A stretch of DNA of 64,000 nt from Bordetella parapertussis (lineage in GTDB: Bacteria > Pseudomonadota > Gammaproteobacteria > Burkholderiales > Burkholderiaceae_B): positions 1 through 64,000 of the forward strand of contig CAMDNZ010000004.1 in the NCBI GenBank assembly GCA_945903445.1, in the 5' to 3' direction. Below, in pieces: positions 46,288 to 55,438 of this stretch. Both the position numbers and the translations under genes were made by a program. Positions within the stretch are counted from its first letter, which is position 1. Each line of letters opens with the position of its first letter. The notes beneath the pieces are model-generated. The model made no database searches and was not told the origin of the DNA. It saw nothing but the letters and a program-made list of their open reading frames with translations.

Positions 46288-47022
46288 ATCGCAATCTGAG
46301 CCAAAGTAATTTGGGCGATCTCGCCCGATGCCTTACCCGCTTGAAGCGCTTTGAACACTTTGGGTTCTTCGATGTGATTACGAATATAAATGGCAACCGG
46401 GATGATAAGCAGGCCGAATACGAACGGAATGCGCCGAGCTCAGGCCATCAATTGTTCGCTAGTGAAAATGTCGGTAATTAGCGTAGCGATGGTCGCGCAA
46501 AATAGCAGAGCGGCCATTTGACCGGTCATCCGCCATGATCCATAAAAACCACGCTCACGCGGCGGTACCATTTCAATAAGCAGAGCAGTCGAGGTGCCGA
46601 ATCCACCTCCGATCGCGAAACCTTGCAATACGCGTGCTATCAATATAATTACCGGTGCCGCAATGCCCACTTGTTCATAAGTGGATGCGAAGGTTATGAA
46701 GAAGATGGCTGCGGTCATCATGCTTGTCACCAATATCATCGCAGCCTTACGCCCATTACGGTCGCAGTGCATGCCCAACACGATACCCCTCCACCGGACG
46801 CATCAGAAAGCCGACGCCAAAAAGAGCAAGGGTAAGCAGGACTTGATTGACTGTGCATTCAGGATCGTTGAGATCTGGCGGAAAAAGCACCTTTGTTACG
46901 ATAGGCACCATAAATGCGAAAATTAGGAAGTCATACCATCCCGATGCGTTGCCTATAACTGCTGTAAAAATATGTCGTCGAGCGATGGCTGTTGTGGGCA
47001 CGTATCTGTCTGGAGAGGGCAA
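46288..47022 (-). pseudogene. MHS-family MFS transporter, frameshifted, nonsense-mutated and 3'-truncated
   Basis: From TTG 47022 the reverse strand reads an MFS start (HIFTAVIGNASGWYDFLIFA) to GFLMRPVEG near 46790, where the frame shifts; it resumes as GMHCDRNGRKAAMILVTS and RVLQGFAIGGGFGTSTALLI through EQLMA. There a TGA (near 46440) replaces the Trp codon of the usual WAWR motif. After it comes RRIPFVFGLLIIPVAIYIRN and HIEEPKVFKAL until about 46288, where it meets the DUF924 gene. The C-terminal half (about 200 residues) is missing. An intact MHS transporter is at 62136. Confidence 0.88.
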
Positions 47023-47090
47023 CTAAAAATGAGCAGTTATATAGAGCTTGAAGCTACACTAAACATGTTTTTGATGGCCTCCAGAATTTC

Positions 47091-48245
47091 ATGAACACTC
47101 GTGCCTGGCTGGAACATCTGGTGGCTTTCGATACCACTAGCCGATTGTCGAATCTTGCGCTGATCGAGTCGGTCTGCGACGCGTTACAGATGCGGGGCGT
47201 CGATCCGCAATTGATTTATTCACCCGATGGCAAGAAGGCGAATCTGTTTGCCACGCTGCCGGCTCAAGACGGCGAAACCCAAGGCGGCATCGTGTTGTCC
47301 GGCCATACCGATGTGGTGCCGGTCGATGGCCAAACCTGGACCAACGATCCGTTTCAGCTGACCGAGCGCGAAGGCAAACTGTATGGCCGAGGCTCGGCCG
47401 ACATGAAGGGTTTTATCGCATCGTCCTTGGCCTTAGTGCCCGAATTTCTGGCCATGCCGCGCCAAAAGCCGATCCATCTGGCCCTGTCGTACGATGAGGA
47501 AGTCGGCTGCGTGGGTGCCCCGGTGATGCTGGCCGAACTGCGCCGTCAAGGCATTCATGCCGACGGTTGCGTGGTGGGCGAACCCACGGGCATGCAGGTG
47601 GTGGTGGCGCACAAAGGGATTAATCTTTTTACGTGTCGCGTGCATGGTAAAGCGGCGCATTCGTCGCTTACACCGCGCGGCTGCAATGCCATCGAGTACG
47701 CGGCTCGCCTGATTTGCCGTATCCGCGATCTGGCCGATTACTACAAGGCGCAGGGGCCGTACGACCGGCTCTACGACGTGCCCTATACCACTGTGACAAC
47801 CAATCGAATTCAAGGTGGCATCGCCGTGAACACGATTCCCGACACTTGCGAGTTCCAGTACGAATTTCGCAATTTGCCTGGCATGTCGGCGCAAAGCATT
47901 CAGTCCAAGGTCGAAGCCTACGTGCGCGACGAATTGCTGCCGCGCATGCGCGAAGAGTTTGCCGAAGCGGGTATCGATATCGAAGTGGGTGCGTCTGCCC
48001 CAGCGCTCGAAGCCTCGGAGCAGGCTGCCATCACTCAGTTGGTGCGAGCGCTGACCAACGATCGGGATATGCGCAAGGTGGCCTATGGCACCGAAGGCGG
48101 TTTATTCCAGAACGCGGGCATGCCGACTGTGGTGTGCGGCCCTGGCCATATCGAGCAAGCGCACAAGCCCGACGAGTCCGTCGCGATCGATCAGCTCGCG
48201 GCTTGCGATAACTTCCTGCGCAAGCTGGGCCAGTCGCTGGGTTAA
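47091..48245 (+). CDS. argE: Acetylornithine deacetylase
   Basis: 384 residues. It removes acetate from N-acetylornithine in arginine synthesis and belongs to the M20 metallopeptidase group. Zn ligands and catalytic acids are visible: GHTDVVPVDGQTW, GRGSADMKGF, YDEEVGCVGAP, GEPTGM and, late, HIEQAHKPDE. The dimerisation domain lies at about 175-290. Together with argH it gives two arginine genes 33 kb apart. The lipoprotein hydrolase gene starts 13 bases after its stop, so they may be co-transcribed. Confidence 0.93.
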   Translation: MNTRAWLEHLVAFDTTSRLSNLALIESVCDALQMRGVDPQLIYSPDGKKANLFATLPAQDGETQGGIVLSGHTDVVPVDGQTWTNDPFQLTEREGKLYGRGSADMKGFIASSLALVPEFLAMPRQKPIHLALSYDEEVGCVGAPVMLAELRRQGIHADGCVVGEPTGMQVVVAHKGINLFTCRVHGKAAHSSLTPRGCNAIEYAARLICRIRDLADYYKAQGPYDRLYDVPYTTVTTNRIQGGIAVNTIPDTCEFQYEFRNLPGMSAQSIQSKVEAYVRDELLPRMREEFAEAGIDIEVGASAPALEASEQAAITQLVRALTNDRDMRKVAYGTEGGLFQNAGMPTVVCGPGHIEQAHKPDESVAIDQLAACDNFLRKLGQSLG

Positions 48246-48258
48246 CGGACACCCCGAC

Positions 48259-49374
48259 ATGGCGTGGTCGAGGCGAGCCGGTCGTCGTGCAGCCTGTCTG
48301 GGCGGTAGCTTGCTGGCGGTCATGGCGAGCGGGTGTGCGACCCAGTTGCAACCGATGGGACCGGTGCTGGCTGCGCCGGTCGTGACCGACCAGGCGTTCG
48401 TGACTCCCGATGGGGTGGCCTTGCCCTTGCGCCGTTGGTTGCCGGACGACCCACCGCGAGCAGTCATCGTCGCGCTGCATGGCATGAACGATTACAGCAC
48501 TGCCTTCGACGGGCCCGGGCGTCATTGGGCAACCGTGGGTTTGGCGACATACGCCTACGATCAGCGCGGCTTCGGCGCTTCGCCGCGCGGCGGCGTCTGG
48601 GCTGGCGCCGATACGATGGTGGCTGACCTGTCGGCCGCCGTCGATGCCATCCGGCGAGAGCATCCCGCCATCCCATTGGTAGTGCTGGGCGAGAGCATGG
48701 GCGGCGCCATCGTGGCGCACGCCCTGGAGACCGGGATTCAATCTGGCGACAATCGTGCAGCCGCATCGGGCGCCTTGCCTTTTTCGGCCCGTATCGACGG
48801 TGCAGTGCTGTCGGCTCCCGCGCTGTGGGGGCCGGCCGCCATGCCGTGGCCTGCGCGCGTGGCGCTGTGGTTGGCACGTCGTACCGTACCGGCTTGGATC
48901 GTCACGCCGCCTCGCGGCTTGCGCATCGTGCCATCGGACAATATCGACATGTTGCGTAGCCTGGGTCGCGATCCGCTGGTGCGCAAGCAGACTCGCATGG
49001 ACACGCTGGGTGGCCTGACCGATTTGATGGCGGCTGCCGACGCCGGCATCGGCAGTTGGCCGCGCGATTTGCCTATGCTGGTGCTGTATGGGCAGCATGA
49101 ACAGGTGCTGCCCGCCGAGGCGGTGCGACGGGCGTTGGCCAGTATCGAAGCACACCATGCGGATAGTGCCTTGCGCGTGATGGTGTATGACACTGGCTAT
49201 CACATGCTGTTGCGCGACTCGTGCGCTCGCCGTGTGCTGGACGACGTGGCGGCATGGGTGCTGGCACCGCGCGAACCCCTGCCCGGTAAAGCCGAAAGTC
49301 TGCGCTGGGCGCCTGCGTCCGGGCCAGCGCCGAGGTGTGCCGTTAACGCCGACGGTATGGCCGCCCCGATCTAG
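48259..49374 (+). CDS. Lysophospholipase-like alpha/beta hydrolase, lipoprotein
   Basis: 371 residues from ATG 48259. The signal peptide has a lipobox (LLAVMASGC), so it should be lipid-anchored in the cell envelope. It is a serine hydrolase of the monoacylglycerol lipase/PldB group: oxyanion segment ALHGMNDYS, RGFGASP, nucleophile elbow GESMGG, and catalytic His in DTGYHMLLRD. At the usual Asp position (typically G-x-x-D) the sequence is YGQHEQVLP, so Glu may replace Asp. It follows argE closely. Substrate is unproven; membrane lipids are likely. Confidence 0.85.
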   Translation: MAWSRRAGRRAACLGGSLLAVMASGCATQLQPMGPVLAAPVVTDQAFVTPDGVALPLRRWLPDDPPRAVIVALHGMNDYSTAFDGPGRHWATVGLATYAYDQRGFGASPRGGVWAGADTMVADLSAAVDAIRREHPAIPLVVLGESMGGAIVAHALETGIQSGDNRAAASGALPFSARIDGAVLSAPALWGPAAMPWPARVALWLARRTVPAWIVTPPRGLRIVPSDNIDMLRSLGRDPLVRKQTRMDTLGGLTDLMAAADAGIGSWPRDLPMLVLYGQHEQVLPAEAVRRALASIEAHHADSALRVMVYDTGYHMLLRDSCARRVLDDVAAWVLAPREPLPGKAESLRWAPASGPAPRCAVNADGMAAPI

Positions 49375-49384
49375 ACCGAGCGCG

Positions 49385-49887
49385 CACGCGCAATGCAAAA
49401 TTCACCAAGCTGCGCGATCCCGGAAACACGACCGATTTGACCAGCACCTTGCTGACGCGATCCCGGCCGCGGGTGCTGTGTCGCAAAGGCCATCCCATGG
49501 CTGGCGCGCAGACCATTGCCGATCTGGTCGGATGCGACTGGGTGAAATACCGGTCCGCTGGGTCATCCTGGCATCCCAGCCAATCGCCTGGGCGGCGGGT
49601 TCGCCCATCATGAACTGCCCGAGCCGCAGATTGCGGTGTCGGTCGAGTCGCTACTGAACACCTTGAGCCTGATCACTTAGACCGATTACTTGTTCTTGGG
49701 GCCGGCGTTCGTGCTGCAGCACAGCGGTTATGCCCATGCCTTGTCGGCCATCTTGCTCGCCGAGCCCATCCCCCACGCCGACGTGGCCTTGGTGCAACGC
49801 GCTGCCGTGTCGCTCGATCCCGCTGCCCAGGCGCTTCCCGCCATGGTCACTTCCTATGTGCGCATGACGGGCGCGGGAACCACCTAA
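49385..49887 (+). pseudogene. LysR-type regulator, C-terminal remnant
   Basis: Two pieces in different frames resemble the effector domain of a LysR regulator. The first reads LTSTLLTRSRPRVLCRKGHP and IADLVGCDWVKY (about 49398-49560). The second reads ELPEPQIAVSVESLLNTLSL, a TAG (about 49678-49680), TDYLFLGPAFVLQHSGYAHA and LVQRAAVSLDPAAQAL, ending at 49887. The DNA-binding domain is missing. It may once have controlled the adjacent autotransporter or hydrolase gene, but that is inference. Confidence 0.75.
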
Positions 49888-50038
49888 AACGGACTGTCGC
49901 GTTTCAAAGCGAGTACGGCATCACCAGCGTGGTCGATGTAACCGTTGCGTCATAAATGCAACATGGACCGATCGCTCCAGCCTTAAATCCTAGTGAGATT
50001 CACCGAATAGCGGTAACTTCTGGTCGTTCATTAACAAA

Positions 50039-50055
50039 CCAATGGTTACCATTGG
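50039..50055. promoter_or_regulatory. 17-bp palindrome upstream of the subtilisin autotransporter gene
   Basis: CCAATGGTTACCATTGG is a perfect 8-1-8 inverted repeat, 82 bases before the autotransporter ATG. TTGACA at 50089-50094 lies downstream of it but lacks a good -10 at normal spacing. The palindrome is a candidate operator or activator site. Confidence 0.5.
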
Positions 50056-50136
50056 ACCGCATACTTCGCTCGGATTCTAAGCAAATGTTGACACCGGTCG
50101 GCATTTTTGGGCCTGGAATGTCAGATAGGATTCGCT

Positions 50137-52935
50137 ATGCAAGTGCAATACCGTACTGGCACGCCGTTCCCCACGCGCATGATGTTGACTGTGTTGTCTG
50201 TGGCCTTGTTGACGGCATGTGGCGGTGGCGGTGGTGGGGGAGGGATGTCGTCGATGCCGCCGGACGCCGTTCGCCCGGTCGTCGTCCCGCCCGAGGACGT
50301 AGATCCACCCAAGGACGTAGAGCCGCCGGCATTTGTCAACGATCCGGCTAGTCCATCGCAGCGCGATCCCGCTGACTATACCGCGACGGGCGTCAAAGTG
50401 GGTGTGTTGGACATGGGGTTTGACAATGAACCGCCATTGCTCCACCGCGTCGCCGTCGCGGCTCAATTGCAAGGCACGATCAGACCGCAAGATGCTGTTG
50501 CAGGTACCCATGGCTCGCAAGTGAGCCGGCTCATCGGTGGGCGCGACATCGGCGACGAATTCCCGACCGGCGCGGCCAGCAACTTCCTCTTGTACCAAGC
50601 CAATTTAGCGAAATCCCTCACGGGGGACGTACTGGGCGATAGTCTGAACGCTTTGGCCGATCGCGGTGTCAAGATCGTCAACAATTCTTGGTCGATCAGC
50701 GCGGCGCCAGAAAACCACCTGCCCAATGGCGCCAATGTGATGGCCAATTCCGTATTGGCACAGGCATTTTTCCCGCGAATGCGCGAAGCCGTTCTCGCCC
50801 GAGGGCAGCTGTTGATCTGGGCCAATGGCAACGAAGGCACTGACCAGCCTTTTTTGTTCGCCGGCGCACCGTATATCGATCCTGCGCTGGAGCGGGGTTG
50901 GATTACTGTCGTCCAGTTGCAAGACGGCCATCTGGTTGCCTCGTCAAATGCCTGTGGCCTGGCCGCCAATTGGTGCCTGGGTGCGCAAGCCCCCGCGGGC
51001 CTGTCGGGCACATCGTATTCGGCACCTCTGGTGACCGCTGCTGCGGCTCAGGTGTCGCAGATTTTCCCCTGGATGGACAACAGCGCGTTGCGCCAGACGA
51101 TACTGTCGACGGCGGACGATCTGGGGACGCGCGATCGCACTGGCTGGGGCGAACTGAATGCCACTCGCGCTTTGGGCGGACCTGCGCGCTTCGATCGCCG
51201 TCTGACCCGGGGTGGAGACTTCGAGGCCAAGTTCGACGCCCAAACCTCGCATTTTTTGAACGACATCGCAGGCGATGCGGGACTGATCAAGTCGGGCACC
51301 GGCACGTTGGCGCTGTGGGGTGAGAACACGTATAGCGGGACGACTCGTGTCGATGGCGGAACGCTGGCGCTGTATGGCGGGCTGTCGGCACCAGTGGCTG
51401 TCGGTCCGGGCGGGTTGTTCATGGGCGAGGGCGCTCGGGTGGCAGCCAGTGTGTCCAATTCGGGTACGGTACAGGTCAACGGTGCCGGTCTGCGAGTCGG
51501 TGGCGATTATACGGCTGTGTCTTCGGGCGCAGTGTTGGCCACGCAACTAGGTAGCGCCATGACCGTTGGCGGCAAGGCGCGTTTGAACAACTCGCGACTG
51601 ATTGCTTTGAAGCCCGCAGGCACCTACGTCGTCAAGTCGGTCGAAAACGTGCTGAAGGCAGGCGCGGTCGAAGGCGTGTTCGGACAGGTCGATGGCGAGA
51701 CTGGTCTGCTGTACTCGGTGAGCCCCCGCTACAGCGCCGGCCGGGTCGATCTGGCAGTGACCCGCCGCAATGTCGCTGCGACGACGCAATCCTTGTATGC
51801 CCAGCAACCCGCTCGACTGGCAGCAGGCGAAGCCGTCGAAACGGCATTCCAGGCCGCCGATCGCGCTGTGGCCGATCGCTCGGGCGGCGCCGGTGTGCAA
51901 GTGGCAGGCGTTTCCGACGAGTTCATCGCGGCCGCCGCGCAGCTTCAATCGGTGACCAGTGCCGCCGAATTGGGCGAGACCTTAGATAGCATATCGGGAC
52001 AGATTCACGCATCTGCGCAAGCCTTGAGCTTTCAGCAGGCCAATGGCGTGAATCGGATCTTGTCCGACCGGATCGATGCATTGGCTTTACCGGGACAGAC
52101 CGACGGCCTGTGGGCGTCGGCTGCAGGTGGACGCGGCAAATTAGCCGAACGCGGATTCGCCACTGCGACCACGCATCACTATGGCGGCATGGTGGGCATG
52201 GATCGTCGAGTGGGTGAGCGCAGCGCCATCGGCCTGGCCTTGTCGTTCGGGCAGTCCGATGCGAGTTTCGACGCGCATGGCGGACGGAGCCGCAATCAGA
52301 CAGCAGGTGTGTCGGTGTACGGTCGCCATGGGGCTGAGACCGGTGCTTATGTTGCAGGCCGTTTGGGCTATGGTTTTGTCGATGCCGATACTAAGCGTGA
52401 CGTATGGCTCGATCAAACGCGTCACCGCATCGAGGCGTCGCACAAAGACCAGATGGCGTCGGTCTACGCTGAAACCGGCTATAGCTGGGCGCATGAGAGC
52501 GGCGCGCGCACGACGCCGTTTGCCGCAGTGTCTTACGACCGTTTGCGCCGGGGTGCCTTGAACGAAAGCGGTCATGCCTTCGGTCTGACCGCCGCGCGAG
52601 CGTTCTACCATCAAACGGCCGCTTTGCTAGGCTTGCGACTGACCAGCGCGCCCGTCCAATGGATCGGCGGAACCAGTCAAGTGGGTGCCTACGCCGCTTA
52701 TCGCCATGGCGAGCGCGGCGATCTGGATTTCGATGCGTCTTTCGTCGGCGCACCGGATCGATCGTTCCGGGTTAAAGGTATCGGTTTGCCGCGTCATGCT
52801 GCAGTGGCAGGCGTGTCTTGGGTCAATCGTGGTGATAACAATTGGTCGTGGCTGGCCAACGTCGATGTACAGATTGGCCAGCATGGGACGACACAGCATA
52901 TTGTCTCGGTAGGTGGGCGCTACACGTTCGACTAG
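50137..52935 (+). CDS. SphB1-like subtilisin (S8) autotransporter lipoprotein
   Basis: 932 residues from ATG 50137, with AGGA upstream. The signal peptide ends in lipobox LLTAC (C28), followed by an eight-Gly run and a Pro-rich linker. The S8 protease domain (about 75-345) carries the triad D92 (VLDMGFD), H125 (GTHGSQVS) and S293 (GTSYSAP), with VNNSWS and WANGNEG between. A passenger-associated beta repeat follows (KSGTGTLALWGENTYSGTTR), then a C-terminal beta barrel of about 270 residues ending GGRYTFD. Lipidated subtilisin autotransporters of this design include B. pertussis SphB1, which matures filamentous haemagglutinin at the surface; no such substrate gene is in the window. Confidence 0.93.
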   Translation: MQVQYRTGTPFPTRMMLTVLSVALLTACGGGGGGGGMSSMPPDAVRPVVVPPEDVDPPKDVEPPAFVNDPASPSQRDPADYTATGVKVGVLDMGFDNEPPLLHRVAVAAQLQGTIRPQDAVAGTHGSQVSRLIGGRDIGDEFPTGAASNFLLYQANLAKSLTGDVLGDSLNALADRGVKIVNNSWSISAAPENHLPNGANVMANSVLAQAFFPRMREAVLARGQLLIWANGNEGTDQPFLFAGAPYIDPALERGWITVVQLQDGHLVASSNACGLAANWCLGAQAPAGLSGTSYSAPLVTAAAAQVSQIFPWMDNSALRQTILSTADDLGTRDRTGWGELNATRALGGPARFDRRLTRGGDFEAKFDAQTSHFLNDIAGDAGLIKSGTGTLALWGENTYSGTTRVDGGTLALYGGLSAPVAVGPGGLFMGEGARVAASVSNSGTVQVNGAGLRVGGDYTAVSSGAVLATQLGSAMTVGGKARLNNSRLIALKPAGTYVVKSVENVLKAGAVEGVFGQVDGETGLLYSVSPRYSAGRVDLAVTRRNVAATTQSLYAQQPARLAAGEAVETAFQAADRAVADRSGGAGVQVAGVSDEFIAAAAQLQSVTSAAELGETLDSISGQIHASAQALSFQQANGVNRILSDRIDALALPGQTDGLWASAAGGRGKLAERGFATATTHHYGGMVGMDRRVGERSAIGLALSFGQSDASFDAHGGRSRNQTAGVSVYGRHGAETGAYVAGRLGYGFVDADTKRDVWLDQTRHRIEASHKDQMASVYAETGYSWAHESGARTTPFAAVSYDRLRRGALNESGHAFGLTAARAFYHQTAALLGLRLTSAPVQWIGGTSQVGAYAAYRHGERGDLDFDASFVGAPDRSFRVKGIGLPRHAAVAGVSWVNRGDNNWSWLANVDVQIGQHGTTQHIVSVGGRYTFD

Positions 52936-52947
52936 CACCGAGGATGC

Positions 52948-52974
52948 GACCCGACAGGCGTATGCTGTCGGGTC
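52948..52974 (+). terminator. Stem-loop after the autotransporter gene
   Basis: GACCCGACAG and CTGTCGGGTC form a perfect 10-bp stem with a 7-base loop, 12 bases after the stop. There is no T-tract, so it may stabilise the transcript 3' end or act only weakly as terminator; the ABC exporter starts 27 bases later. Confidence 0.6.
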
Positions 52975-53001
52975 GATGTCTTCACGCCCCTAGTCGGTTC
53001 C

Positions 53002-54828
53002 ATGCCCAAGAAGAAACCCGCTGCATTCGGCCAAACCTACCGTCAAGTCTTGCGATTCACCCTGCGCCATTGGGCCAACCAGCCCTGGCGCATCGCAGGG
53101 CTATTTTTGTTGTTTCTACTGTCGGCCATCGCCGATGTGATCACACCCATTTACGCCGGCCGCCTGGCCGATGCGGTCGCCAGCGCAGCGGCATCCGACG
53201 AACTGGCGTGGGACGCCGCCATCACGGCTTTTCTGATGCTATCGGCGCTGGGCTTTACCAGCGTGCTCATGCGCCAAGCGGGTTTTAGCCAGATCATCAC
53301 GCTGACGCTGCGTATGATGCGCGACGTGGGCGCGCAGTCTTTCTCGCGCATTCAGCATTTTTCCACCGACTGGCATGCCAACAGCTTTGCCGGTTCGACC
53401 GTGCGCAAGATCACCCGAGGCATGTGGGCCCTCGATCTGCTCAACGATACGCTGATCGTATCTATCTTCTCTTCGCTGCTGATGCTGGTGGGCGCGACAG
53501 TCGTATTCGCTTGGCATTGGCCGATAATGGGTGTAGTGGTGGGCGCAGGTGCCGTCATTTTCGTGGCGGTCACGACAGCGGTCTCGTTGGGTTGGGTCGC
53601 ACCGGCTGCGCGCTTGTCCAACCGTTGGGACACTCGTATGGGGGGCGTACTGGCCGATGCCATCAGCTGTAATCCAGTGGTCAAAGCGTTCGGTGCCGAG
53701 GCACGCGAGGAGTCGCGCTACGATCGAGTGTTGAACAAGTGGCAGATACGCACCCGCCGAACGTGGATCAGGGCGACGCGCAATGGCGGGCTGCAAGGTC
53801 TGATGCTGCTGATGATGCAGGTGACCATGCTGGCGACCGCTTTGATGCTTTGGCGTCAGGAGCTGGCGTCGGTAGGCGACATCACGTTTTCGCTCACCAT
53901 GTTCTTCGTGCTCAAGCGTTACCTGGGCGACATCGGCATGGACATCCGCAATCTTCAGCGCTCGGTCAACGACATGGAAGAAATGGTGGCGATGGATGGC
54001 ATGCCGGCCGGGGTGCGCGATGCGGTCAGTGCGGCGCCGATCCGCATCGAGTCGGGCGAAATCGTTTTCGACCATATGACGTTCCATTACGGATCGGGCG
54101 AGCAGGCGCTGTACGACAATTTTTCGATGCGTATCGCGCCCGGCGAACGGGTTGGGCTGGTGGGCCATTCCGGTTCGGGCAAGACCACCTTCGTCAAACT
54201 GGTTCAACGGCTGTATGACGTCTCGAGCGGTCGTATTCTGATCGACGGGCAAGACATCGCACAGGTCCGACAGTCGTCCTTGCGCAGTCAGATCGCTATC
54301 GTGCAGCAAGAACCCACTTTGTTTCACCGCAGTCTGGCCGAGAACATCGCCTATGGCCGGCCCGATGCGACACAGGCCGACATCGAACGCGCGGCCCGAC
54401 AGGCCAGCGCACACGATTTCATCATGCGCTTGCCCAAAGGCTACGGCACGTTGGTGGGCGAACGCGGTGTAAAGCTGTCGGGGGGCGAACGTCAGCGCGT
54501 GGCCATCGCACGGGCATTTTTGGCCGATGCGCCCATTCTCATTTTGGACGAAGCCACGTCCAGCCTGGATAGCGAAAGCGAAATGCTCATTCAGCAGGCC
54601 ATGGAGCGTTTGATGGCTGGCCGGACGACCTTGGTCATTGCGCACCGCCTGTCTACGGTGCGTGCGCTGGATCGCTTGCTGGTCATGGCGCAGGGCAAGG
54701 TGATCGAAGAGGGCAGCCATCAGGCGCTTATTCTGCGCCAGGGTGGGGTGTATCGACGGATGTATGAGCGGCAGGCGCTGTCTTTGGCCGAGGGCGCAGA
54801 GGGTTCGTCGCCCCCCGTTTTTATTTGA
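53002..54828 (+). CDS. ABC exporter, fused permease and ATPase (MsbA/multidrug type)
   Basis: 608 residues. An N-terminal membrane domain of six helices (about 25-320) is followed by a nucleotide-binding domain: Walker A GHSGSGKTT, Q-loop IVQQEP, signature LSGGERQRVAIARA, Walker B ILILDEATSS and switch His in VIAHRLSTVRALD. It functions as a homodimer or a half-transporter in the inner membrane, exporting a lipid, drug or peptide. No partner or substrate gene is adjacent. Its 3' end overlaps regA by 8 bases tail-to-tail. Confidence 0.92.
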   Translation: MPKKKPAAFGQTYRQVLRFTLRHWANQPWRIAGLFLLFLLSAIADVITPIYAGRLADAVASAAASDELAWDAAITAFLMLSALGFTSVLMRQAGFSQIITLTLRMMRDVGAQSFSRIQHFSTDWHANSFAGSTVRKITRGMWALDLLNDTLIVSIFSSLLMLVGATVVFAWHWPIMGVVVGAGAVIFVAVTTAVSLGWVAPAARLSNRWDTRMGGVLADAISCNPVVKAFGAEAREESRYDRVLNKWQIRTRRTWIRATRNGGLQGLMLLMMQVTMLATALMLWRQELASVGDITFSLTMFFVLKRYLGDIGMDIRNLQRSVNDMEEMVAMDGMPAGVRDAVSAAPIRIESGEIVFDHMTFHYGSGEQALYDNFSMRIAPGERVGLVGHSGSGKTTFVKLVQRLYDVSSGRILIDGQDIAQVRQSSLRSQIAIVQQEPTLFHRSLAENIAYGRPDATQADIERAARQASAHDFIMRLPKGYGTLVGERGVKLSGGERQRVAIARAFLADAPILILDEATSSLDSESEMLIQQAMERLMAGRTTLVIAHRLSTVRALDRLLVMAQGKVIEEGSHQALILRQGGVYRRMYERQALSLAEGAEGSSPPVFI

Positions 54829-55438
54829 CGCGCTGCTTTTCCAGCTTGCGTGCCAAGGTGCGGCGGTGCATGCCCAGGCGTCTGGCGGTCTCTGAAATAT
54901 TGAAATCGGTTTCGGCTAGCGTCTGGTGAATACGCTCCCATTCCAGCGTCTTGATCGAGGTGGTGCGTTCGGTCAGTTCGACGGCCACCTCGCCCTCCGC
55001 CCGTCCGAATGCGGCTTCGATGTCGTCGGTGTTCGAAGGCTTGGCCAGATAGTGGCACGCGCCTAGTTTGATGGCTTCAACGGCCGTGGCAATGCTGGCA
55101 AAACCCGTCAGCACGACGATCAGCATGGTGGGATCGTGCGCGTGCAGGGCCTGTACGCAAGCCAGGCCGGATGCCTCGCCTTTGAGCTTCAAATCGACCA
55201 CGGCGTAAGCGGGTGTGGTGTGTCGCAGAATGTCCTGCATGCCTTCCAGGCCAGTGGCGTGCGACACCCGATACCCGCGCCGTTGAAACGATTTGCTCAG
55301 GGTTCGTGCAAACGCCGCGTCGTCTTCGACGATCAACAGGCTACGCGCGCCCTCGGCGTGAGACGTCGATTCGATCGACTTGCCGGGTTCGTTCTGGTCG
55401 GCGGGTGAGACTGAGTGAGAAGCGACAGGCGATGTCAT
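54821..55438 (-). CDS. regA: Redox response regulator RegA/PrrA/RoxR type
   Basis: 205 residues. The receiver domain has the acidic pocket (LLIVEDDAAF), phospho-Asp in AVVDLKLKGEASG, Thr in VLTGFAS and Lys in LAKPSN. The short output domain is the nearly invariant Fis-like helix-turn-helix of RegA proteins (NISETARRLGMHRRTLARKL). The N-terminus carries about 30 extra residues. RegA responds to the quinone/redox state through RegB and controls respiratory oxidases. Its ATG overlaps the regB stop by 4 bases. It is the last gene of the cyo block. Confidence 0.93.
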   Translation of the reverse strand: MTSPVASHSVSPADQNEPGKSIESTSHAEGARSLLIVEDDAAFARTLSKSFQRRGYRVSHATGLEGMQDILRHTTPAYAVVDLKLKGEASGLACVQALHAHDPTMLIVVLTGFASIATAVEAIKLGACHYLAKPSNTDDIEAAFGRAEGEVAVELTERTTSIKTLEWERIHQTLAETDFNISETARRLGMHRRTLARKLEKQRVK

